Origin: JBEEFP01 sp041166085
GTDB taxonomy: Bacteria > Actinomycetota > Acidimicrobiia > Acidimicrobiales > JAFATL01
Length of the DNA stretch: 64,000 nt
Direction: 5' to 3'
Assembly: GCA_041166085.1 (NCBI GenBank)
Contig: JBEEFP010000006.1
Location: 66,878 to 130,877, forward strand
The notes beneath the pieces are model-generated. The model had not been told where the DNA came from, made no database searches, and worked only from the letters and a program-made list of their open reading frames with translations. Positions 1-8,500 of this stretch are shown here, one piece after another (the stretch's first letter is position 1; the number at the start of each line of letters is the position of its first letter). The position numbers and the translations under genes were made by a program.

Positions 1-131
1 ATCCAGTCCACCATCGCGGCGCGCGTGCTTTCGCCGGTCGCGGTGGTCGACCGGTTCTCCCATCTGACGTCCGCGATGTGTTCGTGATCTTCCGCGCCAT
101 TCATATGGACGGCGGTGATGTACACAGCCAT
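1..131 (-). CDS. DUF3892 family protein, partial (runs off left edge)
   Basis: Only the N-terminal 43 residues are in the window, starting at an ATG at 131. They read MAVYITAVHMNG, then a DH/EH segment, then VRWENRS, TGEST and MVDWI. This matches the short DUF3892 family: I-T-x-hydrophobic start, W-x-N near the middle, T-G-x-S-T-R, and an aromatic-W-I end. The family's function is unknown; members are often small accessory or phage/plasmid-borne proteins. A GAAAGG stretch about 9 nt upstream could be the ribosome site. A small YjzC-like gene lies upstream on the same strand, separated by a hairpin, so the two are probably transcribed separately. Confidence 0.7.
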   Translation of the reverse strand, partial: MAVYITAVHMNGAEDHEHIADVRWENRSTTATGESTRAAMVDW

Positions 132-168
132 TGATGAGCCTTTCGAGGAGGTGAGCGAAAACCGGAAT

Positions 169-196
169 CCCGGGTGCGGCCGATACCGCACCCGGG
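169..196 (-). terminator. GC-rich hairpin between the two small left-end genes
   Basis: An 11-bp perfect inverted repeat (CCCGGGTGCGG / CCGCACCCGGG) with a 6-nt loop lies 12 nt beyond the stop of the YjzC-like gene. On the minus strand it is followed by ATTCCGGTTTT, a weak T-rich tail. It fits an intrinsic terminator for the small gene at 209-385. Confidence 0.6.
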
Positions 197-208
197 ACTG
201 CCGGTTGA

Positions 209-385
209 CTACGCGAAGCACTTCAGCCGCCATGTGACGGCTCGGTCGCGGTAGGGGGGCATCCGCTCGCCCTCGGTGATCGGGGCAGTGGTCGTCGGCG
301 TGCCGACAACCTCCCAGACCCCGGACTCGGGGCAGCGTTCACCAGTGCGGGCGGTGGTGCCCAGGGGAATACGTGTCTTACTCAT
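209..385 (-). CDS. small YjzC-like protein (58 aa)
   Basis: This is a 58-residue protein with a very strong ribosome site, GAGGAGGTGAGAG directly before the ATG. It begins MSKTRIPLGTTARTGERCPE and continues with GVWEVVG, an ITEGERMPP segment and a final TWRLKCF. A G-x-x-C/A-P-x-S/N-G-x-Y/W-E-x-x-G stretch followed by a G-E-R-x-P-P segment resembles the YjzC-like small-protein family of unknown role. The two cysteines (residues 18 and 56) could bind metal, but that is a guess. It sits beside a DUF3892 gene in the accessory region, which suggests mobile-element cargo. The gene call rests mainly on the ribosome site, compositional fit and terminator; the family assignment is tentative. Confidence 0.6.
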   Translation of the reverse strand: MSKTRIPLGTTARTGERCPESGVWEVVGTPTTTAPITEGERMPPYRDRAVTWRLKCFA

Positions 386-511
386 CTCTCACCTCCTCGG
401 TCACGAGTCACGGCAGTGACCCGGACCGGAGGCGCCCCCGCTCCGTCGCTCCCAAGCCAGTAGCTTGAGAGTTCCAAACCGACTTCGGGGTGGAGACACC
501 TCAGGTCCGGC

Positions 512-540
512 AAAGCTCAGGTCCTTGTGGCCTGAGCTTT
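512..540. terminator. bidirectional terminator-like hairpin
   Basis: This is a perfect 10-bp inverted repeat, AAAGCTCAGG / CCTGAGCTTT, with a 9-nt loop. It has A/T at its base in both directions, as in a bidirectional intrinsic terminator, but no gene ends close by on either strand. It may be left over from a lost gene or protect the downstream promoter from read-through. Confidence 0.4.
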
Positions 541-685
541 GTTCGTCACTGGAGCCGGGAAATTCGTTGCCCGACCCGAGCGAAACGCTACTGGGGAGCG
601 ATGACAGATCGGTGGACCGTGGCGAGCACGATGTTGTCGGCGCGCGAGCAGACTGCTCGCAGCGCGCGACTTGCGCGCGATGTGC

Positions 686-715
686 TTGTAATTTCGGTGT
701 TGTAATTGCTACTAT
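686..715 (+). promoter_or_regulatory. promoter of the ribbon-helix-helix gene, leaderless
   Basis: A -35-like TTGTAA (686-691), an 18-nt spacer and a -10-like TACTAT (710-715) precede the ATG at 722 by only 6 nt. Transcription would start at or next to the start codon, giving a leaderless mRNA. That agrees with the lack of a Shine-Dalgarno sequence. Confidence 0.55.
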
Positions 716-721
716 GTAGTT

Positions 722-934
722 ATGGGCGACGACACCGGCACGACAACCCGCACGGCGACTGCTATCCGCTTTCCAGCCGAACTGCATAAACGCCTCCAGC
801 ACGCCGCGAAGGAGTACGGCCTGCCGCTCAACTACCTCGTGGTGAAGGTGATGGAGGAATTCCTCGACAACATGGTGCCGCCGAGCGAGCTGCGGTTCAC
901 TCGTCCGAGCGCGGTCCCGGCTGCCTCGTCGTAA
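722..934 (+). CDS. ribbon-helix-helix DNA-binding protein (CopG/Arc-like)
   Basis: A 70-residue protein. Residues 12-45 hold TATAIRFPAELHKRLQHAAK followed by YGLPLNYLVVKVMEEFL, the classic beta-strand plus two-helix pattern of Arc/CopG/ParD-type repressors that bind DNA as dimers. Such proteins usually serve as antitoxins or plasmid/phage copy or excision regulators. The start is set by a promoter ending 6 nt upstream. The 3' end overlaps, tail to tail, the 3' end of the recombinase fragment at 897-1352 by 38 nt, so the last 13 residues are coded opposite the recombinase C-terminus. No toxin gene follows on the same strand, so it may be an orphan regulator of the element rather than an antitoxin. 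Confidence 0.75.
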   Translation: MGDDTGTTTRTATAIRFPAELHKRLQHAAKEYGLPLNYLVVKVMEEFLDNMVPPSELRFTRPSAVPAASS

Positions 935-1352
935 GGCAGGCGTTCCGGTCGCGCACCCCAGCCGCCATTTCGTCGAGGCCGTCGGCGATTCGCCGGTCGA
1001 GGCCGTCGGTGGCGTGCCGGTAGATGAGTGCAGCGCGAGGACTCGCGTGGCCGAGGCGGGCCATGAGTTCCTTCGTTGTCGCGCCGGTGTGCGCCGCCAA
1101 CGTGCCGGCGGTGTGTCGGAGGTCGTGGAAGCGCAGCCCTGCCAGCCCAACGGCCTGAGTGGCCGGGACCCAGACCCGGTAGCGGAAGTTGCTTCGCTCC
1201 AGCGCCTCTCCAGTCGGTGACGTGAAGACGCAGGCGTCCGGTTCAGCCTCCCCGGCGAAGGCGGCTCGGTGCTGCTCGAGCTCGGCCACGAGCACGGCGG
1301 GTATCGCGACAGAGCGTCGGCCCGCCCGGCTCTTTGGATCGTCCTCGATCAC
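897..1352 (-). pseudogene. tyrosine recombinase/integrase, C-terminal catalytic fragment
   Basis: The 151 residues from the GTG at 1352 contain the second half of a phage-type integrase catalytic domain: KSRAGRRSVAIP, an HDLRHTAGT box (His-x-x-Arg), the LGH box and a YRHA segment with the nucleophilic tyrosine. The N-terminal arm-binding and core-binding domains, and the region of the first catalytic arginine, are missing. The frame stays open without a clear start back to 1445, directly against the mazF stop codon, and those residues (RTVPVAFGEVIEDDPKSRAG) still read like integrase. This points to a 5' deletion joining mazF to the inside of an integrase. It is probably inactive as a recombinase. 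Confidence 0.8.
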
Positions 1353-1445
1353 CTCACCGAATGCAACTGGAACTGTTCGACGCCTTCGCGGCGACGCTGA
1401 CTGAACTCGATTTGACCGGCTGACACGCCCGCCTTGCCAGACGCG

Positions 1446-1793
1446 TCAGAGGGCGAGATGCAGACGCAGGGCCTCATCGAGCTCCGCGCTTACCGCCGGG
1501 GGCAGTGACCCGACGAGGGCTCCGACCCGTTCGACGGCGACCGATCGAACCTGCTCCGCCTGCGCTTTGGAGTTTCGGTCGAGTCCGGTGTCTTCCGCGT
1601 GCAGCAGCACTTGGAAGGGATAGACGCGTTCGGTGTTCGTCGTCACCGGTACAACGGTGACGACACCCCGTCCGAGCCGCTCCGCGCTGGTGTTGGCCCC
1701 GTCGTTGCTGACGATGACCGCCGGCCGGCGCTTGTTCGCTTCAGCGCCTTGGGTCGGTTCGAGGTCCACCACCCGGATCTCGCCCCGCCGCAT
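1446..1793 (-). CDS. mazF: MazF/PemK-family endoribonuclease toxin
   Basis: A 115-residue protein of typical MazF length. It starts MRRGEIRVVDLEPTQGAEAN and continues KRRPAVIVSND, GRGVVTVVPVTTN and a YPFQVLL segment. These are the conserved strands of the MazF/PemK/CcdB fold: the basic R-G-E/D-I start, the R-P-x-V-I-V loop and the T/S-rich strand. Family members cut mRNA at short motifs and are held inactive by the cognate antitoxin. Its ATG overlaps the antitoxin stop by one base (TGATG), so translation is coupled. The stop is immediately followed in frame by the integrase remnant. Confidence 0.92.
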   Translation of the reverse strand: MRRGEIRVVDLEPTQGAEANKRRPAVIVSNDGANTSAERLGRGVVTVVPVTTNTERVYPFQVLLHAEDTGLDRNSKAQAEQVRSVAVERVGALVGSLPPAVSAELDEALRLHLAL

Positions 1794-2014
1794 CAGGCCC
1801 CCAGCCCGTCACCCGTCGTCGCTTCCCACGCGTCGCCGTTGCCTCCAGCTGACCACTCGTCCCACGCCTGCTCGTAGGCGGGGCCGAGCTCGGACGCCCG
1901 AAGGAGTCGAACGGCCTTGTGCAGGACGGCGGACCGAGACGCGAACCCCTGTGCGTCCGCGTATGCGTCGAGGAAGTCGACGTCCTCATCCGGCAGGCTG
2001 ACGCTCACTTTCAT
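1793..2014 (-). CDS. MazE-type ribbon-helix-helix antitoxin
   Basis: A 73-residue protein starting MKVSVSLPDEDVDFLDAYAD, then RSAVLHKAVRLLR, a ribbon-helix-helix DNA-binding domain. The acidic, Trp-rich tail (YEQAWDEW, GDAWEA) is typical of the toxin-wrapping segment of actinobacterial MazE/VapB-like antitoxins. It is the first gene of a two-gene operon with the MazF toxin. No Shine-Dalgarno is seen and the ATG lies 6 nt after a -10-like TAGTAT, so the message is probably leaderless. The palindrome at 2022-2038 overlapping that -10 is the likely site of autorepression by the antitoxin/toxin complex. Confidence 0.88.
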   Translation of the reverse strand: MKVSVSLPDEDVDFLDAYADAQGFASRSAVLHKAVRLLRASELGPAYEQAWDEWSAGGNGDAWEATTGDGLGA

Positions 2015-2020
2015 ACTGCG

Positions 2021-2038
2021 ATACTACCCGTGGTAGTA
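2021..2038 (-). promoter_or_regulatory. operator/promoter of the toxin-antitoxin operon
   Basis: A perfect 7-bp inverted repeat TACTACC-CGT-GGTAGTA (2022-2038) overlaps the minus-strand -10-like TAGTAT (2026-2021), which lies 6 nt before the antitoxin ATG at 2014. Ribbon-helix-helix antitoxins bind such short palindromes, so this is the expected autoregulatory operator. Confidence 0.65.
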
Positions 2039-2160
2039 CCGAAGTGCTTCTCGGCGCCACAACCAGGCTGCGGACCTCGCCGTGATCCACTTGTCCCGGC
2101 CCAGGCGGTCGAAGCCGACGTCGACGGCTTATAGATAGGGCGAATCGGGGCTACTGCACA

Positions 2161-2181
2161 TGACAGCGGTGGTCGCTGTCA
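2161..2181. repeat. 8-bp inverted repeat
   Basis: TGACAGCG-GTGGT-CGCTGTCA is a perfect 8-bp stem with a 5-nt loop, lying between the toxin-antitoxin promoter and the gene remnant at 2199-2509. There is no T-run on either side, so it could be a protein-binding palindrome as easily as a terminator. Confidence 0.4.
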
Positions 2182-2198
2182 CGGCGTAGATACCGAAG

Positions 2199-2509
2199 CT
2201 AGGGGCTTCCGGCCGTCCGAAGAGCCGTTGATGTCGGCGTAAGCCTTAACGCTGCCGAAGTTTCCATCGCCAGTCTCGCTGCCCGGGTTCTGGCCGCTGA
2301 CATGAGCTTCTTGCGGCTCAACTCGACGAGGACCAGCTCCCCAGCCTCGTTGTATCCGGCCACGCAGGGGCGCCACCCCGGGCGTACAACTGCGCTGTGG
2401 TCACGGTTCCATCAGCGCGCCGGAGATTGATCGCGTCATGGGCTTCGACTGCGGCCCTTGCCAGTTTGGAGACGCGGCTGCTGTTGAATTCACTTGTGCC
2501 GGTTGTTGT
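2199..2509 (-). pseudogene. frameshifted remnant of an unidentified gene
   Basis: Directly after the stop of the giant gene, one frame reads SKLARAAVEAHDAINLRRAD and then GTVTTAQLYARGG until about 2375. A second frame picks up with VAGYNEAGELVLVELSRKKL and an Ala/Arg-rich stretch to a TAG at 2199. Each half has protein-like composition and neither continues into the other without a frame change, suggesting one former protein broken by an indel. No start codon with a ribosome site is visible. I do not recognise the family. Confidence 0.35.
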
Positions 2510-5500
2510 CTAGAAGCTCGGCGCCGTTGGAGTAGTGACCGAGGCGACTGTGCCGAATGAGCCGGTCGTTGCGACGGTATCGCCGCTGTTGTTCCCGCTC
2601 ACTGCAGCAACGCCGCCAACGATGTTGTACGTCCCAGCAAGCTGGCGCAGTCTGATTTCGCCGGCGGTGGACCCCCCGAGGGTTGTGTTGTTGCCGGTGA
2701 TGTTCAGATTCAGGGTCTCGTGACTGCTCGCGCTGCTGTTTAAGACATCCAAAACGTGACCGGTCCCGGCTGTGTCGACATTTGTCAACGTGTTGTTGGT
2801 AATCGTCGCATCGAGCGTCGCGCTACCGCTCGCTCCACTCGATCCGATATTCGTGATGTCCAACGTGCCGCCGGTCGCGTTGTTGGCGGAGTTCACCGCG
2901 GTGTTGTTCGAAACCTGAAGCTTGTTGGCAAGTTGCGCATTGCTGCTGGCAATGACATCGACGTTCGTTTCAAACTCAATCGCCGAGGAGCTATCGGTGT
3001 TGTCAAGCCCCACGCGAATACCGTTGTTCGTGCCAGGGGTGCCCAAATTGTTTCCAGTTATCGTCCAGTTCGCGTCGGTCACGCTTCCGCCTCCCACCGA
3101 CACGACGGAGACGTGGATGGCGTTGCCCTGGACGTTGTTAACCGTGTTGTTTGTGATGGCGCCTACGAGCTGGCCGAGATTGTGTGAGTCCGCCTCGACC
3201 TGAATGTCGATCGCGCGGCGCCCGTTCACAAATCCAGAGTCGTTCCATATGTTGTTGTTCGTGATCGCGCCGTTGATCACCCCGCCGGAGGGCGTGCCTG
3301 AGTCGCCCCCGGCTGCATCGACCTGAATCACGCCGGCCAATGTGGTCAGTCGGGCGAGGTTGTGGAACGTGTTGCCGAGCGCACCCCCGCCGCCAATGGT
3401 GTAGTTCAGATGCCCGTTGGCGGAGTTCGCCAAGTACAGCGTGTTGTTGCCATCGCCGCTGGTCGCATCCGCGTCGTGGAAGTTGTTGCCCTGCACGATG
3501 GCCCGAATCGTTCCCGAACCGTTGTTGAGAATTTGGGCACCGTTTTGATCGATCAGCGTGAACTCGCTGTTAGTGATACCGACCTGACCGCTCGTCGCAC
3601 CGTTCAGGTTGGCGTGGATTCCGGCCGCGGCCGTGGCGGACGTCGAAATCAACGCGTGGTCAACTGTGAGCGACGTGAAGTTGGTACCTGTGTTGTGCAG
3701 CAGAACGGCGTTCGACTGCGATGACTGCCAGTTGATAACGCGCGAGTTGTTGTCGAAGCTGTACGTGCCGCTGCCATTCTCAACGTAGAAGCCGTTGCCG
3801 CCGCCGAAGCCGGAGGGGTTGCCTGTCGCTCCATTCGCGGCCGGGTTGGCATTGCCGGGGTGATTGATGTCGACGGCCGACAGGGTGACGTTTCCGCTGC
3901 CTGTGGCCTGGACACCGTCCCAGCCGGCGTTGGTGACGTTGAGTTGCCTGAGCGTCGCATGGGCATTTGTTAGCAACACAGCATCCTGCGAAGTGCTCTG
4001 GATGGTGCCGCCTGAGCCGTCGCGGTCGAAAAGGCCGCCCGTCTGAGAGCCGTCGCCCGTGACGGTGAGAATGCCCGCGCCGGTGCCGTTCAAAACGATG
4101 CCGTTGGTCGCGCCGTTCGATGAGATGCTCTTGAAGTTCATGCCGCTGGCGCCGATCGTCGTGCCGTTGACGTTGAGGGCGGTGCCAGTGGTGGTCGCCA
4201 GCGTGTTCGTCGAGCCCGTGACGCTGACGGTGCCGCCGCCGGTGGCGACGAAGCCGTTGGTGGCGCCGCTGGAGACGAACACGCCACCCGTGAAGCTCAT
4301 CGTGGTGCCCGTATTGCCGGTCAGGCTGACGCCCTTGCCCGGGAAGCCGCTTGAGTTGAGGGCGCCGGAGAAGGGCACCGTGCCGCCGTTCTTGTTCTGG
4401 ATGTTCACAGACAGCGTGCCGGTGGCGGAGTTGCTGATCGAACCCGGGTAGGTGATGTTCCCGGAGCCGCCGTTCACGGCGAAGCTGTCACCGGTCGCCC
4501 CGCTGATCGTACTGCCCGAGCCAGTGCTGAAGGTCCAGTTGGTGTTGGCGCCGGCGAGGTTGACCCCGGTCGTCGTGCTGTTCGTCGAGTCGACGTCGGT
4601 GAACGTCAAGTCGCTGCCGGTGTCGAGCTGGGTGGCGTCGACCGCCGGCCGGTTTGTGGTCGCGACCGACCCGCTGCCGACGTCGATCGCGTCGGCGTTC
4701 ACGAGGAGGAAGCCGGTCTGGCTCGACGTCGTGATCGCCACAGTGGTGAACGTCAGGGAGCCGGTCGTGGCGTTGAGGCTGACGCCCGGACTCGCAGTGC
4801 CGGCGGTAACAGTCGTGCTGGCGATCGTTCCGCTCAGGGCCGTGTTCGTCACGCTGAGCGCACCCGCCGCTGTGGTGCTCAGGGTGTCGGTTCCGCTGAA
4901 CGTCAGTCCATTGCCCGTCCCAGTCAGCTCGATGCCGGGCTGCGTGGCATTCGTGCCGGTGTCGTTCACGGCCATGTCGCGCAGCGTCACTCCGGCTGCG
5001 GACACGCCGTTGGATACCGCGTTGGCGGTGCCGTCGGGGTTGAGGGTGAGGCCCGCGATCTGGGCGTTGGCTGCCACCGTCACCGTGTCGACGTTGCTCG
5101 AGGTCAACTCCGGCTTCGTGCCCGCCGCGAACAGCGTCTCTGCCGTTGCGCTGCCCACGTCGGTGTTGGTGAGGGCGACGCCCTCGCCGATCAGCTTCTG
5201 ACCGCTCTGGAGGGTCACGCCCGCTGTAAGGACTCCGTCACCCGGAGCGCGGCGGATGTGGATGGCCTGGTTCGTCGACGCAACTCCGAGCGCACCCGCC
5301 ACGGTGTCGAAGGGACGGGCGGCCGTGCCATCACGCGGCGCTGGCGCGCTGTCGGCGACGTACCACACGGCACCTGACAGGTTGACGGTGAAGGTGATGG
5401 ACGAGCTGGGCGTGGAGCCGTCCGTGAGCTGGTAGCCGTAGGTGTCGCTGGCGAGAGAGGCGCTGGCCGGAGGCTCGTAGACGAGGTTGCCCGACGCGTC

Positions 5501-8500
5501 CAGCGTGATGCGCCCGCTCTGGACCGTGGCGGCCGAGGAGGCCGGCACGACGGTGATGTTCGACTCGAGACCGTCGGGGTCGATGGAATTGCTCTTGAAG
5601 TCGACGGTGCGTGTCACCTTCGGCCCGGTCACCGAGTTGGTGCCCGCGACAAGCGTCGTGTTGCGGACGTCAGTGGTCGTCGGCAAGGCGGTCGGGACCG
5701 ACGGCGGGTCGTTGACGGGCGTGATCGTCAGGTTGCGGCTCTGGGAGACGCTGTTGTCCGTGCCGTCGTTGGCGACGGCCGAGACGGTCCGGTCGGCATC
5801 AGAGGGATTCGGGGTGCCGTCGTTGCGGTGGTCGGGGTCGTCGGAGGTGTTGCGGAACCGGACATTGCGCAGTGCGGTGGTGAAGTCGGCCGGCGTGCCC
5901 CCGGCCTTGGTGATCGTCAGGACACCGCCGGTGAAGTTCGTGGTGAACCCAGCGGTGTTGAGGTCGAGCGTGTCGAACGCCGCGTCAAAGCCGGTCCCGA
6001 TGGTCACCTTGAGCGAGGCAAGGGTGGCGTTGTCGACGTCGGTAACCGACGCGGCGGGTCCGAAGAGGTTGGTCGCGGAGCCGTTCTCCGTAAAGGTGAG
6101 AGTGCCCGGGGCGTCGAGGTTGAGCACCGGCGGGTCGTTGACGGGAACGACGGTGACGGCCTTGTCGGCCGGGGTACTCGAAGCGGTGCCATCGCTGACG
6201 GTGAACCGGATCGTCCTCGAGGTGCCAGGGTCTTGGTTCGTGGTGGAGAACTGCACCGACTGCAGCGCCGACTGCCAATTGGCGACCGTCGTCGAGCCCG
6301 TCAGCGTGAGCACCTCCGGGAGGGCGTTGGTGTCGCTGATGCCGCCGGCGGTCGTAAACGACAGCGTGTCACCGCTGTGCAGGCCAGCGCTGACCGTCAC
6401 GCTGCCCGATGCCAGGTTGGCACTGTCGACGTCGGCCACCGTCAGCCCGCCGTCGACCGTGACGGGCGATCCGTCCTCAGTGAAGGAAGGGGTGGATCCG
6501 GAGAGGGTGATGCTCGGCGCGTCGTTGACGGGGGTGCCGGTCACGGCCTTGGAGCCGGTGACCGAGAGCGCTCCGTCGCTCACGGAGGTGGCGATGGTGA
6601 AGTTGGCGTTGACGTTCGCCGCGGGCGAGAAGCTGACGCCCGCGAGCAGGGTGTTGACCTCGGCGATCGGCCCCGACGCGCTCCATACGCCCGTGCCCAC
6701 GGTGTAGGTCGAGGTCGTGGTCCCGGAGGTGGCCGTTGTCAGGGTCCCCACCGTCGTGCTCGACAGCGTGAGCGTGGCGGTCACGTTGGCGCTGTCCACG
6801 TCGGCCGCCACGATGTCGGTCAGGTTGAGGGGGGTGTCCTCGGTGTAGGTCTCAGCCGCGTTGAGGTTCGACGCCGTGGGCGGATCGTTGACCGGTGTGC
6901 CGGTCACGGCCTTGGAGCCGGTAGCCGAGAGCGCTCCGTCGCTCACGGAAGTGGCGATGGTGAAGTTGGCGTTGACGTTCGCCGCGGGCGAGAAGCTGAC
7001 GCCCGCGAGCAGGGTGTTGACCTCGGCGATCGGCCCCGACGCGGTCCACACGCCGGTGCCCACGGTGTAGGTCGAGGTCGTGGTGCCGGAGGTGGCCGTG
7101 GTGAGACTGCCCGCCGCCGTGTTCGACAGCGTCAAAGTGGCCGTCACGTTGGCGCTGTCGACGTCGCTCGCCACGATGTCCGTGAGGTTGAGCGTGGTGT
7201 CCTCGGTGTAGGTCTCGGCCCCGTTCAGATTGGTCGCCGTCGGCGCGTCGTTGACCGGGTTGACCGTGATGGAGACCGTCGCCACGTTGGAGTCGCTGGC
7301 GCCGTCGTTGGCCTTGTAGGTGAACGAGTCGGGGCCGTTGTAGTTGAGGGCCGGTGTGTAGCCGAAGGAGCCGTCGCTGTTCAGCGTGAACCCGCTCACC
7401 GCCGCGTGCGACGGGCCGCTCACGAGCACGGCCGTGAGCGCCGGGTTCGGAGCTGTGTCGGGGTCAGCGTCGCCGTTGAGGACCCCATTGGCGGCGTTGA
7501 CGGACAGCAGGGTGTCCTCGTTGGTGATGTAGGGGCCGTCGTTGTCAGCCGTCGGCGGCTGGTTGAGCGGCAGGCTCACGGTGGCGGGGGCGGACTCGAG
7601 GTTGCCGACGTCCTTGACCTTGTAGGTGAAGGAGTCGGTGCCGGTGGTGAACGTCGTCTCCGGCGTGTAATTGAAGGAGCCGTTGTTGTTGAGGGTGAAG
7701 GTGCCACCCGCACCGGCGGCGTGGGCCGGACCGGCCACGAGGATGGCGGTCTTGGTGTCACCCGCGTCTGGGTCGGTGTCGTTGCCGAGCACGCCCGGTG
7801 CGGCGACGGTGAGCCCGCCGGGGGGCACCGGGTAGGTGTCGCCGACGGCCGTCGGCGCGTCATTCACCGGGGTGACATTGATCGTCAAGGTGTTCGCCGT
7901 CGAGTCCGAGTCGGAGCCGCTGTTCGCAGTACCCCCGTCGTCGCGGACCTGGAAGGTGAAGGTGGTGTAGGGCGAACCCTCGCCGTTGGTGGCGGGCGTG
8001 AAAACCAAGTTGCCTGCCAGGTCGGCCGCCGCCACGAAGTCACCCGCGGCGGTCGGCACGGAGCTCGTGGTGAGGGTCCCATTGGCGGGCAGGGTGGTGA
8101 TGACCACGCCCGCAAAGCCGTCGTCGGGGTTGTCGTCGGGATCGGTGAAGCCGAAGTCCCCTGCCGCGAGGGCAATGGCGGTGTCCTCGATGGTGATGAC
8201 GGAGCCGTTGGTGCCGGCGGGGGCGTCGTTGACCGAGGTGACGTTGACGGTGAAGGTGTTGGCGGTCGGGTCGGTGTCGGATCCGCTGTTGGCGGTGCCG
8301 CCGTCATCCTGCACCTGGAAGGTGAAGGAGGTGTAGGGAGTGCCGTTGCCGTTGGCGGCGGGCGTGAACACCAACTTGTTGGCCGCCACGTCGGCCGCGG
8401 TCACGAACCCGCCTGCGACGACGGCAACGCTGTTGTTGGCAAGGGTCCCGGCGCCGGGCAGGGTGGTGATCACGACGCCGGCGAAGGCGTTGGCGGGGCT

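Larger units (their letters stand above)
386..721. other. 336-bp gap without a gene
   Basis: No credible coding frame is seen on either strand; long frames here are out-of-phase readings. The gap holds a hairpin at 512-540 and the promoter of the ribbon-helix-helix gene at 686-715. Local base composition near 685-720 is distinctly AT-rich compared with the flanks. Confidence 0.5.

Noticed and set aside
144..200. Plus-strand GAGGAGGTGAGC as a ribosome site for a gene
   Set aside because: The frame after the GTG ends after 18 codons at the terminator hairpin.
1360..1422. Short plus-strand peptide MQLELFDAFAATLTELDLTG
   Set aside because: Protein-like but only 20 codons, no ribosome site, and opposite the integrase-like frame that extends to 1445.
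6522..7247. Possible CRISPR-like regular repeats
   Set aside because: The repeats are 363-bp in-frame protein domains without spacers; no array of short repeats is seen anywhere in the window.
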